A stretch of DNA of 8,635 bases from Caldifarciminota bacterium (GCA_023132105.1 JAGLYS010000127.1:1-8635); one strand, 5' to 3'. Positions 1 through 6,009 are shown, counted from the stretch's first letter. Notes: generated from the sequence alone by a model not told the origin. A program made the numbers and translations.

Positions 1-1
1 T

Positions 2-706
2 TTTATTAAAGCTGCAAGAAGAGGCAAAACATTCTTTATTCGAAAGATAGCAGGTCTTGATGCACTTGACGAAGCAGTTGGTAGAGCGACAGAGATGGGA
101 AAGCCTATCTTATTTGTTCCCGGACTATCCGTAATGAGTGATATTGCAACGATTGCCGCAGTTAATATACTCGGACCCGTAGCTAAAAAAGTTGCCGAAT
201 ACGGAAGTGATTTGATCGTTCCGAATACTGACCCTATAGTAACTTCAGTAACACAAGAGGTTGTAAAAGAATCTTATATCGAAGCAGGTCGTCCCGATTT
301 ATATAATCCCGAAAAGGTATGGTTTGTAACACAAAGCCAATTTGCTTATGCCGGTGCTGTTCAGGGTATAATGGTAAGGGATAAACCTGCAACAAACCTC
401 TTTCTGGGTATGTTCTGGGCGGAATCATTACTCCTGGCTGAAACAGGAAACTCAACGGGAGCAATTCAGATAGCGGGAACCGATTCCGTTAATCAATTAC
501 CGTTCTTTATAACATCCTGTGATTATACGATAATGGGAGAAGAGTTATATGCAGCAAGTGCTTATCTCTCTAAAAATCCCTTATTAACCAGCAGTATCAA
601 AGCGCAAGATTTTGGGAAATTAGCGGTTTTCTTAATACTCTTGTTAGGTCTTATTTTTAGTATATTCAATTCCAATATTATTATGAATCTTCTTACTGTA
701 AGGTAA
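2..706 (+). CDS. DUF6754-family membrane-associated protein (5' end outside the window)
   Basis: The reading frame is open from the left edge of the window to a TAA at 704-706, giving 234 residues of C-terminal part; an internal ATG at 95 is not the true start because similar sequence continues upstream of it. Recognisable stretches are GLDALDEAVGRATEMGKP near the left edge, QEVVKESYIEAGRPD, GIMVRDKPATNLFLG, and AETGNSTGAIQIAGT followed by QLPFFITSCDYTIMGEELYAASAYLS. I recall these as the conserved core of the DUF6754 family, which has no established function. One hydrophobic segment lies near the C-terminus (about residues 204-228, LAVFLILLLGLIFSIF), suggesting membrane anchoring, with any other membrane segments in the missing N-terminal part. 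The next gene on this strand has its own promoter 200 bases away, so this is probably the last gene of an operon that begins outside the window. The family call is from memory; the biochemical role is unknown. Confidence 0.75.
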   Translation, partial: FIKAARRGKTFFIRKIAGLDALDEAVGRATEMGKPILFVPGLSVMSDIATIAAVNILGPVAKKVAEYGSDLIVPNTDPIVTSVTQEVVKESYIEAGRPDLYNPEKVWFVTQSQFAYAGAVQGIMVRDKPATNLFLGMFWAESLLLAETGNSTGAIQIAGTDSVNQLPFFITSCDYTIMGEELYAASAYLSKNPLLTSSIKAQDFGKLAVFLILLLGLIFSIFNSNIIMNLLTVR

Positions 707-917
707 AGGTAAAGAGGAAATCAGATGTGAGGGATGTGTTCAAATCTCAAAACTCGACAATTCCATAAGCTTTGCTTCTGCCTTTTTATAACTTGCACTA
801 ACTTACTTACCCCGAATATATTAGAACAATTTTTTCATTTATACATTATAAATAAATATTATGTCTCAAAATAAAATGTCAATCTCTACCCCATTTTCGA
901 TATATATTTTGCTTTTG
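707..917. other. AT-rich intergenic stretch without a recognisable gene
   Basis: This lies between the DUF6754-type gene and the promoter of the methyltransferase. I see no open frame of useful length on either strand, and no convincing GC-rich hairpin with a T-run that would terminate the upstream gene. A GAGG followed by ATG at 725 leads straight into TGA, so it is not a gene. The right part is increasingly AT-rich toward the promoter. Confidence 0.5.
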
Positions 918-946
918 TTGACAATAAAAAATATATATAGTATGAT
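918..946 (+). promoter_or_regulatory. Sigma70-type promoter of the methyltransferase gene
   Basis: TTGACA at 918-923 and TATGAT at 941-946 are separated by exactly 17 bases, which is a perfect -35 box and a one-mismatch -10 box at optimal spacing. The predicted transcription start is near 952-954. That leaves a leader of about 67 bases before the ATG at 1020, containing an inverted repeat. Confidence 0.8.
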
Positions 947-969
947 ATATAAGAGAATTAAAATCATGG

Positions 970-987
970 TGGCAATATAAATTGCCA
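970..987 (+). promoter_or_regulatory. Perfect dyad in the methyltransferase leader (possible operator or RNA hairpin)
   Basis: The arms TGGCAAT (970-976) and ATTGCCA (981-987) are perfect inverted repeats around the spacer ATAA. The dyad lies about 17 to 34 bases after the predicted transcription start and 19 bases before the Shine-Dalgarno. It could be a repressor operator inside the transcribed leader, or a small RNA hairpin affecting initiation or stability. It is not followed by a T-run, so it is not a terminator. No partner regulator is visible in the window. Confidence 0.45.
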
Positions 988-1019
988 ATTTCAAAATTAT
1001 CACATAAGGAGGAATCAAT

Positions 1020-1763
1020 ATGAAATATTATGAAAGTCATGAGGAAGCTTACAGAAAAGTAAAGAAAAATAAATTATCCTTCTGGGGTGAATCCGCAGAA
1101 AATTCAGAGTCCTTCGAAAATTTCTATATGAAAGAATATTTAATATCTGCACTGGACAAAATAAAGCCAATATCCAATGCAAGAGTATTAGAAATCGGAT
1201 GTGGCACCGGACCTATCTCCTGTTTTTTTGCTCAGCAGGGCCACAATGTCGATGGTTTCGATGTTTCCCAAACTGCTATCGAAATTGCTCGGAAAAATGC
1301 AAAAGAGCGAAGCTTAGATATACATTATTCCATTGATGATATTTGTTCTATCTCTAAAACCATGTCTGATATTTACGATATTATTATTGACGGACATTGT
1401 ATGCACTGCATTACTTATGACTCGGACAGACATGCTGCATTAACTAATGTTCTCAGACTTCTAAAGGAAGGCGGATATTTTATTGTAGAAACCATGAGCA
1501 TTGAAGACCCTTCTCTATGGCCTCACGATGGGAGAATCGATGAAAAAGGAATCGTTTGGCACGAGGTTAAGGAGGATTATCCTTATGATAAAGTTAAATT
1601 CGAAGACAAATATTGGATCTGTACCCGAAGAATAATGAACCCCTGTGATCTTGAAAATGAACTTAAGCAGATAGGTTTTTTAATTGAGCATATCGAAATC
1701 ATTAAAGATGAAAAATTGAATATGGCGGATTTCAGAGCAATTTGCAGCAAACCAATGCAATAG
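1020..1763 (+). CDS. Class I SAM-dependent methyltransferase
   Basis: The gene encodes a 247-residue Rossmann-fold methyltransferase. The SAM-binding motif I is VLEIGCGTG at residues 56-64, and the acidic end of strand 2 (ribose contact) is Asp81 in GFDVS. The post-motif strand is DIIIDGHCMHC at residues 120-130, and a strand-5 region GGYFIVET lies near 151-158. The start is well fixed by the Shine-Dalgarno AAGGAGGA at 1006-1013, seven bases before the ATG. The protein is fairly Cys-rich (Cys61, 68, 109, 127, 130, 201, 209, 242), and the acceptor loop carries an unusual His/Cys cluster (HCMHC). The substrate cannot be told from sequence: a small molecule is likelier than nucleic acid or protein because no extra binding domain is present. 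The gene has its own promoter and terminator, so it appears monocistronic; its neighbours give no pathway clue. Confidence 0.85.
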   Translation: MKYYESHEEAYRKVKKNKLSFWGESAENSESFENFYMKEYLISALDKIKPISNARVLEIGCGTGPISCFFAQQGHNVDGFDVSQTAIEIARKNAKERSLDIHYSIDDICSISKTMSDIYDIIIDGHCMHCITYDSDRHAALTNVLRLLKEGGYFIVETMSIEDPSLWPHDGRIDEKGIVWHEVKEDYPYDKVKFEDKYWICTRRIMNPCDLENELKQIGFLIEHIEIIKDEKLNMADFRAICSKPMQ

Positions 1764-1807
1764 AGAGCGTAAACTGTTAATCGTAAATCTTTAATTGTTA
1801 ATTGTTG

Positions 1808-1838
1808 GGGCAGACCCCTGTGTCTGCCCTCTCTTTTT
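1808..1838 (+). terminator. Rho-independent terminator of the methyltransferase gene
   Basis: The arms GGGCAGAC (1808-1815) and GTCTGCCC (1822-1829) form an eight-pair GC-rich stem with a six-base loop, with a further G-T pair possible at the base. The sequence TCTCTTTTT follows on the + strand. It starts 45 bases after the stop codon of the methyltransferase gene. On the opposite strand the stem is followed by AACAATTAAC rather than a T-run, so it should not stop - strand transcripts efficiently. I recall similar GGGCAGAC/GTCTGCCC palindromes scattered in intergenic DNA of other bacteria, so this may also be a copy of a dispersed palindromic repeat. Confidence 0.7.
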
Positions 1839-2000
1839 GTGAAATTCTCTCTAATTCGTGTAATAAAGTTGTAATTTATTCTCTTCTCTTTCCCTTAGTG
1901 AAATTCGTTGTTTTCTCCTTTCTCTTTTCGGCTGAAGTCTGGCGTCTGATGTCTGATGTCTATCCTCTGTTATTCGTGAATTAGTGGTGGTTTCCCCTCT
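1839..2000. repeat. Cluster of degenerate CACGAATT / CACTAATT short repeats
   Basis: Read on the - strand, this gap contains several variants of one word set: CCACTAATTCACGAAT (within 1971-1990), CAACGAATTTCACTAA (within 1895-1910), and TTACACGAATTAGAGAGAATTTCACA (within 1839-1864). Between them lie purine-rich spacers (AGAGGGGAAA, AGAAAGGAGAAA). Further CACGGAA words occur on the - strand at 2087-2093 and 2104-2110, up to the end of nrdG. The + strand frames that happen to be open here encode low-complexity Leu/Phe/Ser-rich peptides with no Shine-Dalgarno, so the region is non-coding. Origin is unknown; degenerate intergenic microrepeats fit best. Confidence 0.5.
1932..1961. repeat. Heptanucleotide tandem repeat, four units
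   Basis: Four contiguous seven-base units are present: CTGAAGT, CTGGCGT, CTGATGT and CTGATGT, followed by a partial CT. The last two units are identical and the first two differ from them by one and two bases. It is embedded in the microrepeat cluster between two converging genes and does not disrupt either one. It could vary in copy number by slippage. Confidence 0.7.
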
Positions 2001-2007
2001 CCTTTGT

Positions 2008-2029
2008 AATTCCTGTGAAAACAGGAATT
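2008..2029. repeat. Perfect inverted repeat with GAAA tetraloop
   Basis: AATTCCTGT (2008-2016) and ACAGGAATT (2021-2029) form a nine-pair stem around GAAA, which on the + strand is a GNRA-type tetraloop. It lies 82 bases past the stop codon of nrdG, reading on the - strand. Neither strand shows a T-run right after the stem, so I do not call it an intrinsic terminator; it could still act as a 3' end stabilising structure for the nrd transcript. Confidence 0.45.
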
Positions 2030-2111
2030 TGCTCCTATTCTCTATTTACTATTCTTATCCCCTTCTCCTCTGTTATCTCTCACTTTCCGTGTTTCTCTTC
2101 CCCTTCCGTGG

Positions 2112-2810
2112 TCATATTCCCCTTAACTCCATCTTTTTAAACTTTCCCTTATGCTTTTTCAATAATTTATAAAACACATCTTTATCATAAGGTTTATCAG
2201 GAACATGGTCAGGATCAAGCACCTTATCTTTATGAAATTGTTGGAGTACATAATGATTAGCCCCCTTGATATACTCTACAATTTCATCAACATCTTCGGG
2301 CATCACATAATCAGGAACAAGTGTTGTTCTGAACTCATATTGGATATTGGAATTTTGTATTAATTCCATTGATTCCTTTATCCTCAATATATCGACATTA
2401 ACACCTGATGCATTTGAGTACATTTTAAATGATGATTTAATATCCATTGCAATTGCATCAATCAAATTCTTTTCCAATAAATTTTTAATAACATCGGGTT
2501 TATAACCGTTTGTATCAAGTTTTACCAAAAATCCCATTGATTTTATCCTGTATATATACTCACAAAGATCATCGTTTAGTGTTGGTTCTCCCCCTGTGAT
2601 ACATACACCTTCTATAAAACCTATTCTATTCTCTAATTTCTTCAGTAATTCATTTCCATCCGTACAATTCATTTGAAATTTATTAAGTAATATAAGTTCC
2701 GGATTATGACAAAAAGGGCATTGAAAATTGCATCCACATGTAAAAACAGTAGATGCAATCTTACCGGGATAATCTATTAATGTGGTTCCTTGAAACCCAC
2801 CGATTTTCAT
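2112..2810 (-). CDS. nrdG: Anaerobic ribonucleoside-triphosphate reductase activating protein (radical SAM)
   Basis: The product (232 residues) is a radical-SAM activase. The 4Fe-4S site is the CxxxCxxC motif CNFQCPFC with Cys27, Cys31 and Cys34, preceded by DYPGKIASTVFTCG. The SAM-contact motif TGGEPT is at residues 72-77. Such enzymes cleave SAM to a 5'-deoxyadenosyl radical and abstract hydrogen from the radical glycine of their partner. Here the natural target is the separately encoded glycyl-radical peptide directly upstream, whose TAG stop abuts this ATG with no gap. The nearest purine-rich stretch (AAGGG at 2828-2832) is too far away to be a good Shine-Dalgarno, so translation probably depends on coupling to the upstream peptide gene. 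The sequence is closest to the pyruvate formate-lyase-activase-like type of NrdG rather than the short E. coli type. The operon position makes the reductase assignment firm; without it, a generic glycyl-radical activase would be the call. Confidence 0.9.
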   Translation of the reverse strand: MKIGGFQGTTLIDYPGKIASTVFTCGCNFQCPFCHNPELILLNKFQMNCTDGNELLKKLENRIGFIEGVCITGGEPTLNDDLCEYIYRIKSMGFLVKLDTNGYKPDVIKNLLEKNLIDAIAMDIKSSFKMYSNASGVNVDILRIKESMELIQNSNIQYEFRTTLVPDYVMPEDVDEIVEYIKGANHYVLQQFHKDKVLDPDHVPDKPYDKDVFYKLLKKHKGKFKKMELRGI

Positions 2811-2966
2811 CTATTTTATTATAAATTCCCTTCTCATCTTGAATTCCTCTTTCTTCCCTTTATTCCAATTTTGTACGGGTCTGAAATAACCTACAACTCT
2901 TGAATAGGTTTCTACAGGAATTTTAACAACTTTCTTCGTAATAATTACCTCTTTTATGCTTTCCAT
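2811..2966 (-). CDS. Stand-alone glycyl-radical domain of class III ribonucleotide reductase
   Basis: This is a 51-residue protein. Residues 21-31 read YSRVVGYFRPV, followed by QNWNKGKKEEF. In full-length NrdD proteins this motif forms the C-terminal loop that carries the stable radical; by alignment Gly26 is the radical glycine. The start is supported by the Shine-Dalgarno GGAGG at 2974-2978, seven bases before the ATG at 2966. The upstream ATG at 2978-2980 is part of the Shine-Dalgarno region and leads to a stop after eight codons. The gene begins 14 bases after the TAG of the large-subunit gene, in a different frame, and ends in a TAG touching the nrdG ATG. About 20 residues (MESIKEVIITKKVVKIPVET) precede the motif and may dock on the large subunit. 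The large subunit lacks exactly this segment, so I infer a split enzyme. I vaguely recall short ORFs with this motif annotated beside nrdD elsewhere, so novelty is uncertain. Confidence 0.88.
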   Translation of the reverse strand: MESIKEVIITKKVVKIPVETYSRVVGYFRPVQNWNKGKKEEFKMRREFIIK

Positions 2967-2980
2967 CTTAGTTCCTCCAT

Positions 2981-5086
2981 CTATTTCTCAGTTTCTACTT
3001 CAACGCCATATTTCTTCAATTCCAATTCCGTATGTTCATAAGGGCAAAAGTCAAACTCTCCCGGTATATACCCGTGAATTGGGCAAATACTAAAGGTTGG
3101 AGTTATTGTATAATATGGCAATTTGAATTTGTATGCCACTTTCTTTACAAGTGCTTTACAACTATCTATATCATTTATACTCTCTCCCAGAAAAATATGA
3201 AATACAGTGCCTCCCGTATAATGGGCTTGCAGATTATCCTGTAATGTTAGTGCTTCGAATAAATCTCCCTTATAATCAACAGGCAATTGAGTGGAATTTG
3301 TATAAAATGGTGCATCCTCACCTTGTGTTACGATTTCAGGATATTTCTCCTTATCGATTTTAGCTAATCTATAAGATGTCCCCTCTGCAGGAGAAGCTTC
3401 AAGATTAAAGAGATTACCTGTGGAATCCTGAAATTCACTTAATTTGTTTCTCATAAAATCCAATGTTTCAATGGCAAATTTTTGCCCCTCTTCAGTTGAT
3501 ATATCACTTCCCAACAGATTCAATGAAGCTTCATTCATACCGACAAGACCTATTGTAGAAAAATGATTTGCCCAATATGAACCTAATTGCTCCTTTATAT
3601 TTCTTAAATAGAATCTTGCATACGGGTATAAACCTACTTTTGTGAAGTTTTCAAGAACCTTTCTCTTTATCTCTAAACTATCCTTTGCAATATTCATTAA
3701 TCGTTCAAGTCTTTCAAAATATTCATCCTTATTTCTGACAATGTATGCAATCCTTGGAACATTGATTGTTACTACACCAATACTTCCTGTAAGTGGATTT
3801 GCACCGAACAATCCGCCACCCCGAACTTTAGGACGATTTACTATATCCTTTTTACCATTTTCTTCTTTGACTATTTTAAGATTTAACAAATCTCCCCTCT
3901 TCCTTAGTTCTCTATTATCAAGTCTTAACCTACAGCACATACTCCTTGCATCGTCAGGGCTCATATCCGTATTAATGAAATTAGAAAAGTACGGGATTCC
4001 ATACTTTGCTGTCATTAGCCAGACTTTATCAAGATTCGAGTCTTCCCAATTAAAATCCTTTGTTATATTATATGTCGGAATAGGAAATGTGAATATTCTT
4101 CCCTTAGCATCACCTTCCATCATAACTTCAGCAAAAGCATTATTAAGTATATCCATCTCCTTCTGGAAATCGCCATATACCTTATCCTTCCTCTCTCCTC
4201 CAATAATAACTTTTTCATTCTTTAAAATTGCAGGAGCTTTCAAATCCATCGTTATATTTGTAAATGGTGTTTGAAATCCAACCCTTGTGGGAACATTAAG
4301 ATTGAATAAAAATTCTTGAATCGCCTGTTTTATTTGCTTATAATCAATTTTGTCATAATATATAAACGGAGCCAGTAATGTGTCAAAATTAGAGAATGCT
4401 TGAGCTCCAGCCGATTCTCCCTGCAGTGTATAGAAATAGTTAACGATTTGCCCAAGAGCGGTTCTCAGATGTTTTGCAGGCTTGCTTTCTACCTTTCCTA
4501 CTACACCTGTAAATCCTATCTGTAATATATCCTGTAAATCCCATCCGCAACAGTATACAGATAATAGTCCGAGATCATGAATGTGGAGATCACCGTTTAT
4601 ATGTGCATCACTTATATAATCGGGATATATCCTTTTCAACCAATATCTTGCACTTATTGCAGATGTAATATGATTATTTAACCCCTGAAGTGAATAGCTC
4701 ATATTACTATTTTCATTTACTCTCCAATCATTCTGATTGATATAGTCATCTACTATCTTTACGGATTCATCTATTAATTCTCTGACATATCTCAACTTCT
4801 TATGTTGTTCTCTATATAATATATATGCTTTAGCTGTTTTTGCATGCCCCTCCTCTATCAACATTTTTTCAACCAAATCTTGAACATTTTCTACTGTCGG
4901 AATATTATCACCTTTATAAATCGCATTTAAAGCCACATCAATAAGATTTGTAATTCTTCTTGCCTTTTCAAAATTGTGTCCACCAACATTTCTTACCGCT
5001 TTTTCAATTGCATTATATATTTTTTTCGATTCAAAGGGAACTACCCTGCCATCTCTCTTTCTAATAAACTCAATCGAAGAATTCAT
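2981..5086 (-). CDS. nrdD: Class III (anaerobic) ribonucleoside-triphosphate reductase, large subunit lacking the glycyl-radical domain
   Basis: This is the catalytic subunit (701 residues) of the oxygen-sensitive reductase that makes deoxyribonucleotides from ribonucleoside triphosphates. Residues about 5-98 are an ATP-cone (IRKRDGRVVPFES to YILYREQHKKL), the allosteric ATP/dATP sensor. The catalytic barrel follows: HDLGLLSVYCCGWDL at 171-184, SMCCRLRLDNREL at 382-394 with the likely thiyl-radical cysteine (Cys384 or 385), GGGLFGANPLTGSIG at 423-437, and YTGGTVFHIFLGE at 623-635. A C-terminal metal-site-like cluster has Cys668, His671, Cys681 and His685. The usual fourth Cys of a CxxC pair is replaced (CPYEH). 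The protein ends 16 residues later with no RVxGY radical motif, which instead sits in the next gene. Together the two parts total 752 residues, a normal size for ATP-cone NrdD. The start is supported by AGGAGG four bases upstream, downstream of a strong promoter and NrdR boxes. Confidence 0.95.
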   Translation of the reverse strand: MNSSIEFIRKRDGRVVPFESKKIYNAIEKAVRNVGGHNFEKARRITNLIDVALNAIYKGDNIPTVENVQDLVEKMLIEEGHAKTAKAYILYREQHKKLRYVRELIDESVKIVDDYINQNDWRVNENSNMSYSLQGLNNHITSAISARYWLKRIYPDYISDAHINGDLHIHDLGLLSVYCCGWDLQDILQIGFTGVVGKVESKPAKHLRTALGQIVNYFYTLQGESAGAQAFSNFDTLLAPFIYYDKIDYKQIKQAIQEFLFNLNVPTRVGFQTPFTNITMDLKAPAILKNEKVIIGGERKDKVYGDFQKEMDILNNAFAEVMMEGDAKGRIFTFPIPTYNITKDFNWEDSNLDKVWLMTAKYGIPYFSNFINTDMSPDDARSMCCRLRLDNRELRKRGDLLNLKIVKEENGKKDIVNRPKVRGGGLFGANPLTGSIGVVTINVPRIAYIVRNKDEYFERLERLMNIAKDSLEIKRKVLENFTKVGLYPYARFYLRNIKEQLGSYWANHFSTIGLVGMNEASLNLLGSDISTEEGQKFAIETLDFMRNKLSEFQDSTGNLFNLEASPAEGTSYRLAKIDKEKYPEIVTQGEDAPFYTNSTQLPVDYKGDLFEALTLQDNLQAHYTGGTVFHIFLGESINDIDSCKALVKKVAYKFKLPYYTITPTFSICPIHGYIPGEFDFCPYEHTELELKKYGVEVETEK

Positions 5087-5109
5087 TTAACCTCCTATAA
5101 CCTTTAAAT

Positions 5110-5138
5110 ATAGTATCAGGATTTTAATTAAATGTCAA
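5110..5138 (-). promoter_or_regulatory. Sigma70-type promoter of the nrd operon
   Basis: On the - strand, TTGACA (5133-5138) and TACTAT (5110-5115) are separated by 17 bases. A TG one base upstream of the -10 gives an extended -10 element. The predicted transcription start is near 5103, leaving a short leader of about 17 bases that holds the AGGAGG Shine-Dalgarno at 5091-5096. The promoter serves nrdD, the glycyl-radical peptide gene and nrdG, which are separated by only 14 and 0 bases. Confidence 0.8.
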
Positions 5139-5145
5139 GCGAAAA

Positions 5146-5161
5146 ACACAATATATAGTGT
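5146..5161 (-). promoter_or_regulatory. NrdR box, proximal copy
   Basis: ACACAATATATAGTGT matches the published NrdR operator consensus (ACACWATATATWGTGT) at every position. NrdR is the ATP-cone-containing repressor of ribonucleotide reductase genes in bacteria. The box centre lies about 50 bases upstream of the predicted nrd transcription start, just upstream of the -35 element. No nrdR gene is present in this window. Confidence 0.88.
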
Positions 5162-5176
5162 TTTATTGTATCAACA

Positions 5177-5192
5177 ATACTATATATTGAAA
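5177..5192 (-). promoter_or_regulatory. NrdR box, distal copy
   Basis: The core CTATATATTG (5180-5189) matches the NrdR core CWATATATWG completely, while the outer bases are degenerate. The core starts exactly 31 bp from the core of the proximal box (5149-5158), which is the near-three-helical-turn spacing typical of paired NrdR boxes. The spacing and core match together make a chance AT-rich hit unlikely. Confidence 0.8.
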
Positions 5193-5343
5193 TTTCATAT
5201 CTTAGATTAAAAACCTTATAATTGACTTTAATATATCATTTTTATCTCTACGCTTCAATTGGTTATAAGAAATAAATCCGTTTTTATATCCATTCAAATA
5301 TAATGCTAAATCACACGATATGTGACTTGAGAAGATACAATTA

Positions 5344-5913
5344 CTATTTAATTTTACTATAAACGGTGAAATGCTGCTCAGGTAAAAAATCAAATTCTTT
5401 TTCTAATTTATATCCTGCTTTTTTCATATCCTTTATAATATTATCCTTTGGAATATAATGCCTAAATATACCACGAAAACTGAGTAATTTGGATTTTTTA
5501 TACTCAATAATCACTATTTTTCCTTCCTCTCTTAGATAATATTTTAAATCATTAAAATATTCGACTCTATCCGATATATGATGCGTAACATTACGCATAA
5601 ATATAAAATCCAAACTATCTTTATGCAAATCTATTTTATCATTTTTTATAAAAATTGGTATTATATTACTTAACTCCTTTTCCTTAGATCTATCCTTTAT
5701 GTAATTCAGTAAATTCAAATCTTTATCAATTGCATATACTTTTCCATGTTGTCCTACTGACCTGGCAAATTTTAACGAAAAGTAACCACCTCCGGATCCA
5801 ATATCAGCAATATTATGTCCGGATTTCAAATCTATTGATCTTATAATCCGATCCGACATACTCTTTGGATCAGATGCCTTTTTGTTAAACATCTCTGCTT
5901 TGATATTTCGCAT
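5344..5913 (-). CDS. Small class I SAM-dependent methyltransferase
   Basis: This 189-residue protein is a compact Rossmann-type methyltransferase. SAM motif I is IADIGSGGGYFS at residues 35-46, and the ribose-binding acidic residue is Asp63 in VYAID. The motif after strand 4 is DFIFMRNVTHHI at 102-113, and strand 5 is GKIVIIEYK near 131-139. The fold and size resemble the UbiE/methyltransferase-11 group. The substrate is unknown. The protein contains no cysteine, which argues against an ArsM-type arsenite methyltransferase. The start at 5913 is chosen because AAGGAG (5919-5924) lies five bases upstream; the overlapping ATG at 5917 is too close to it and out of frame. It follows the SIMPL-domain gene by 96 bases on the same strand and could be cotranscribed with it. 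The nrd operon that follows has a separate promoter, so a link to nucleotide metabolism is not implied. Confidence 0.82.
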   Translation of the reverse strand: MRNIKAEMFNKKASDPKSMSDRIIRSIDLKSGHNIADIGSGGGYFSLKFARSVGQHGKVYAIDKDLNLLNYIKDRSKEKELSNIIPIFIKNDKIDLHKDSLDFIFMRNVTHHISDRVEYFNDLKYYLREEGKIVIIEYKKSKLLSFRGIFRHYIPKDNIIKDMKKAGYKLEKEFDFLPEQHFTVYSKIK

Positions 5914-6009
5914 TCATTCTCCTTTTTTTATTAACCTTTCCCTCACCTAAACCAATTGGATATAAATATTGATATGTTGATAATATTCACTACCTCTCTT
6001 GCCGGATGT

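Noticed and set aside
898..940. Possible NrdR-like boxes in the methyltransferase promoter (TATATATAG at 932-940 and an ATATAT word 31 bp upstream)
   Set aside because: The conserved C of the core is missing from both words and the G from the upstream one. ATATAT words are common in such AT-rich DNA, so the 31 bp spacing is probably chance.
1802..2172. Two open frames on the + strand in the convergent gap
   Set aside because: They are Leu/Phe/Ser-rich translations of pyrimidine-rich repeats, lack Shine-Dalgarno sites, and the first begins inside the terminator.
2981..2990. Programmed frameshift or sequencing error fusing nrdD with the glycyl-radical frame
   Set aside because: The downstream frame is open only back to 2987 (TGA at 2988-2990), leaving an overlap of four bases before the nrdD stop, with no slippery heptamer. 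The downstream frame has its own well-spaced Shine-Dalgarno and ATG. Separate genes are the simpler reading, though a single indel in the short overlap cannot be fully excluded without reads.
3642..4274. 210-codon open frame on the + strand inside nrdD
   Set aside because: It lies wholly antisense to well-conserved nrdD codons and has no motif or start signal, so it is a shadow of nrdD.
5306..5332. Weak hairpin (TCACA/TGTGA) after the small methyltransferase gene as a terminator
   Set aside because: The stem is short and AT-rich with a wobble pair, and no T-run follows on the - strand.
5202..5393. 63-codon open frame on the - strand overlapping the end of the small methyltransferase gene
   Set aside because: It has no Shine-Dalgarno, overlaps the methyltransferase gene by 50 bases and has no recognisable motif. 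The non-overlapping part lies in AT-rich DNA just upstream of the NrdR boxes. A decayed gene remnant cannot be excluded.
5940..6000. Possible promoter or operator in front of the small methyltransferase gene (repeated TTGATA words)
   Set aside because: No -35/-10 pair with acceptable spacing could be fitted, and the repeated words are short and AT-rich.
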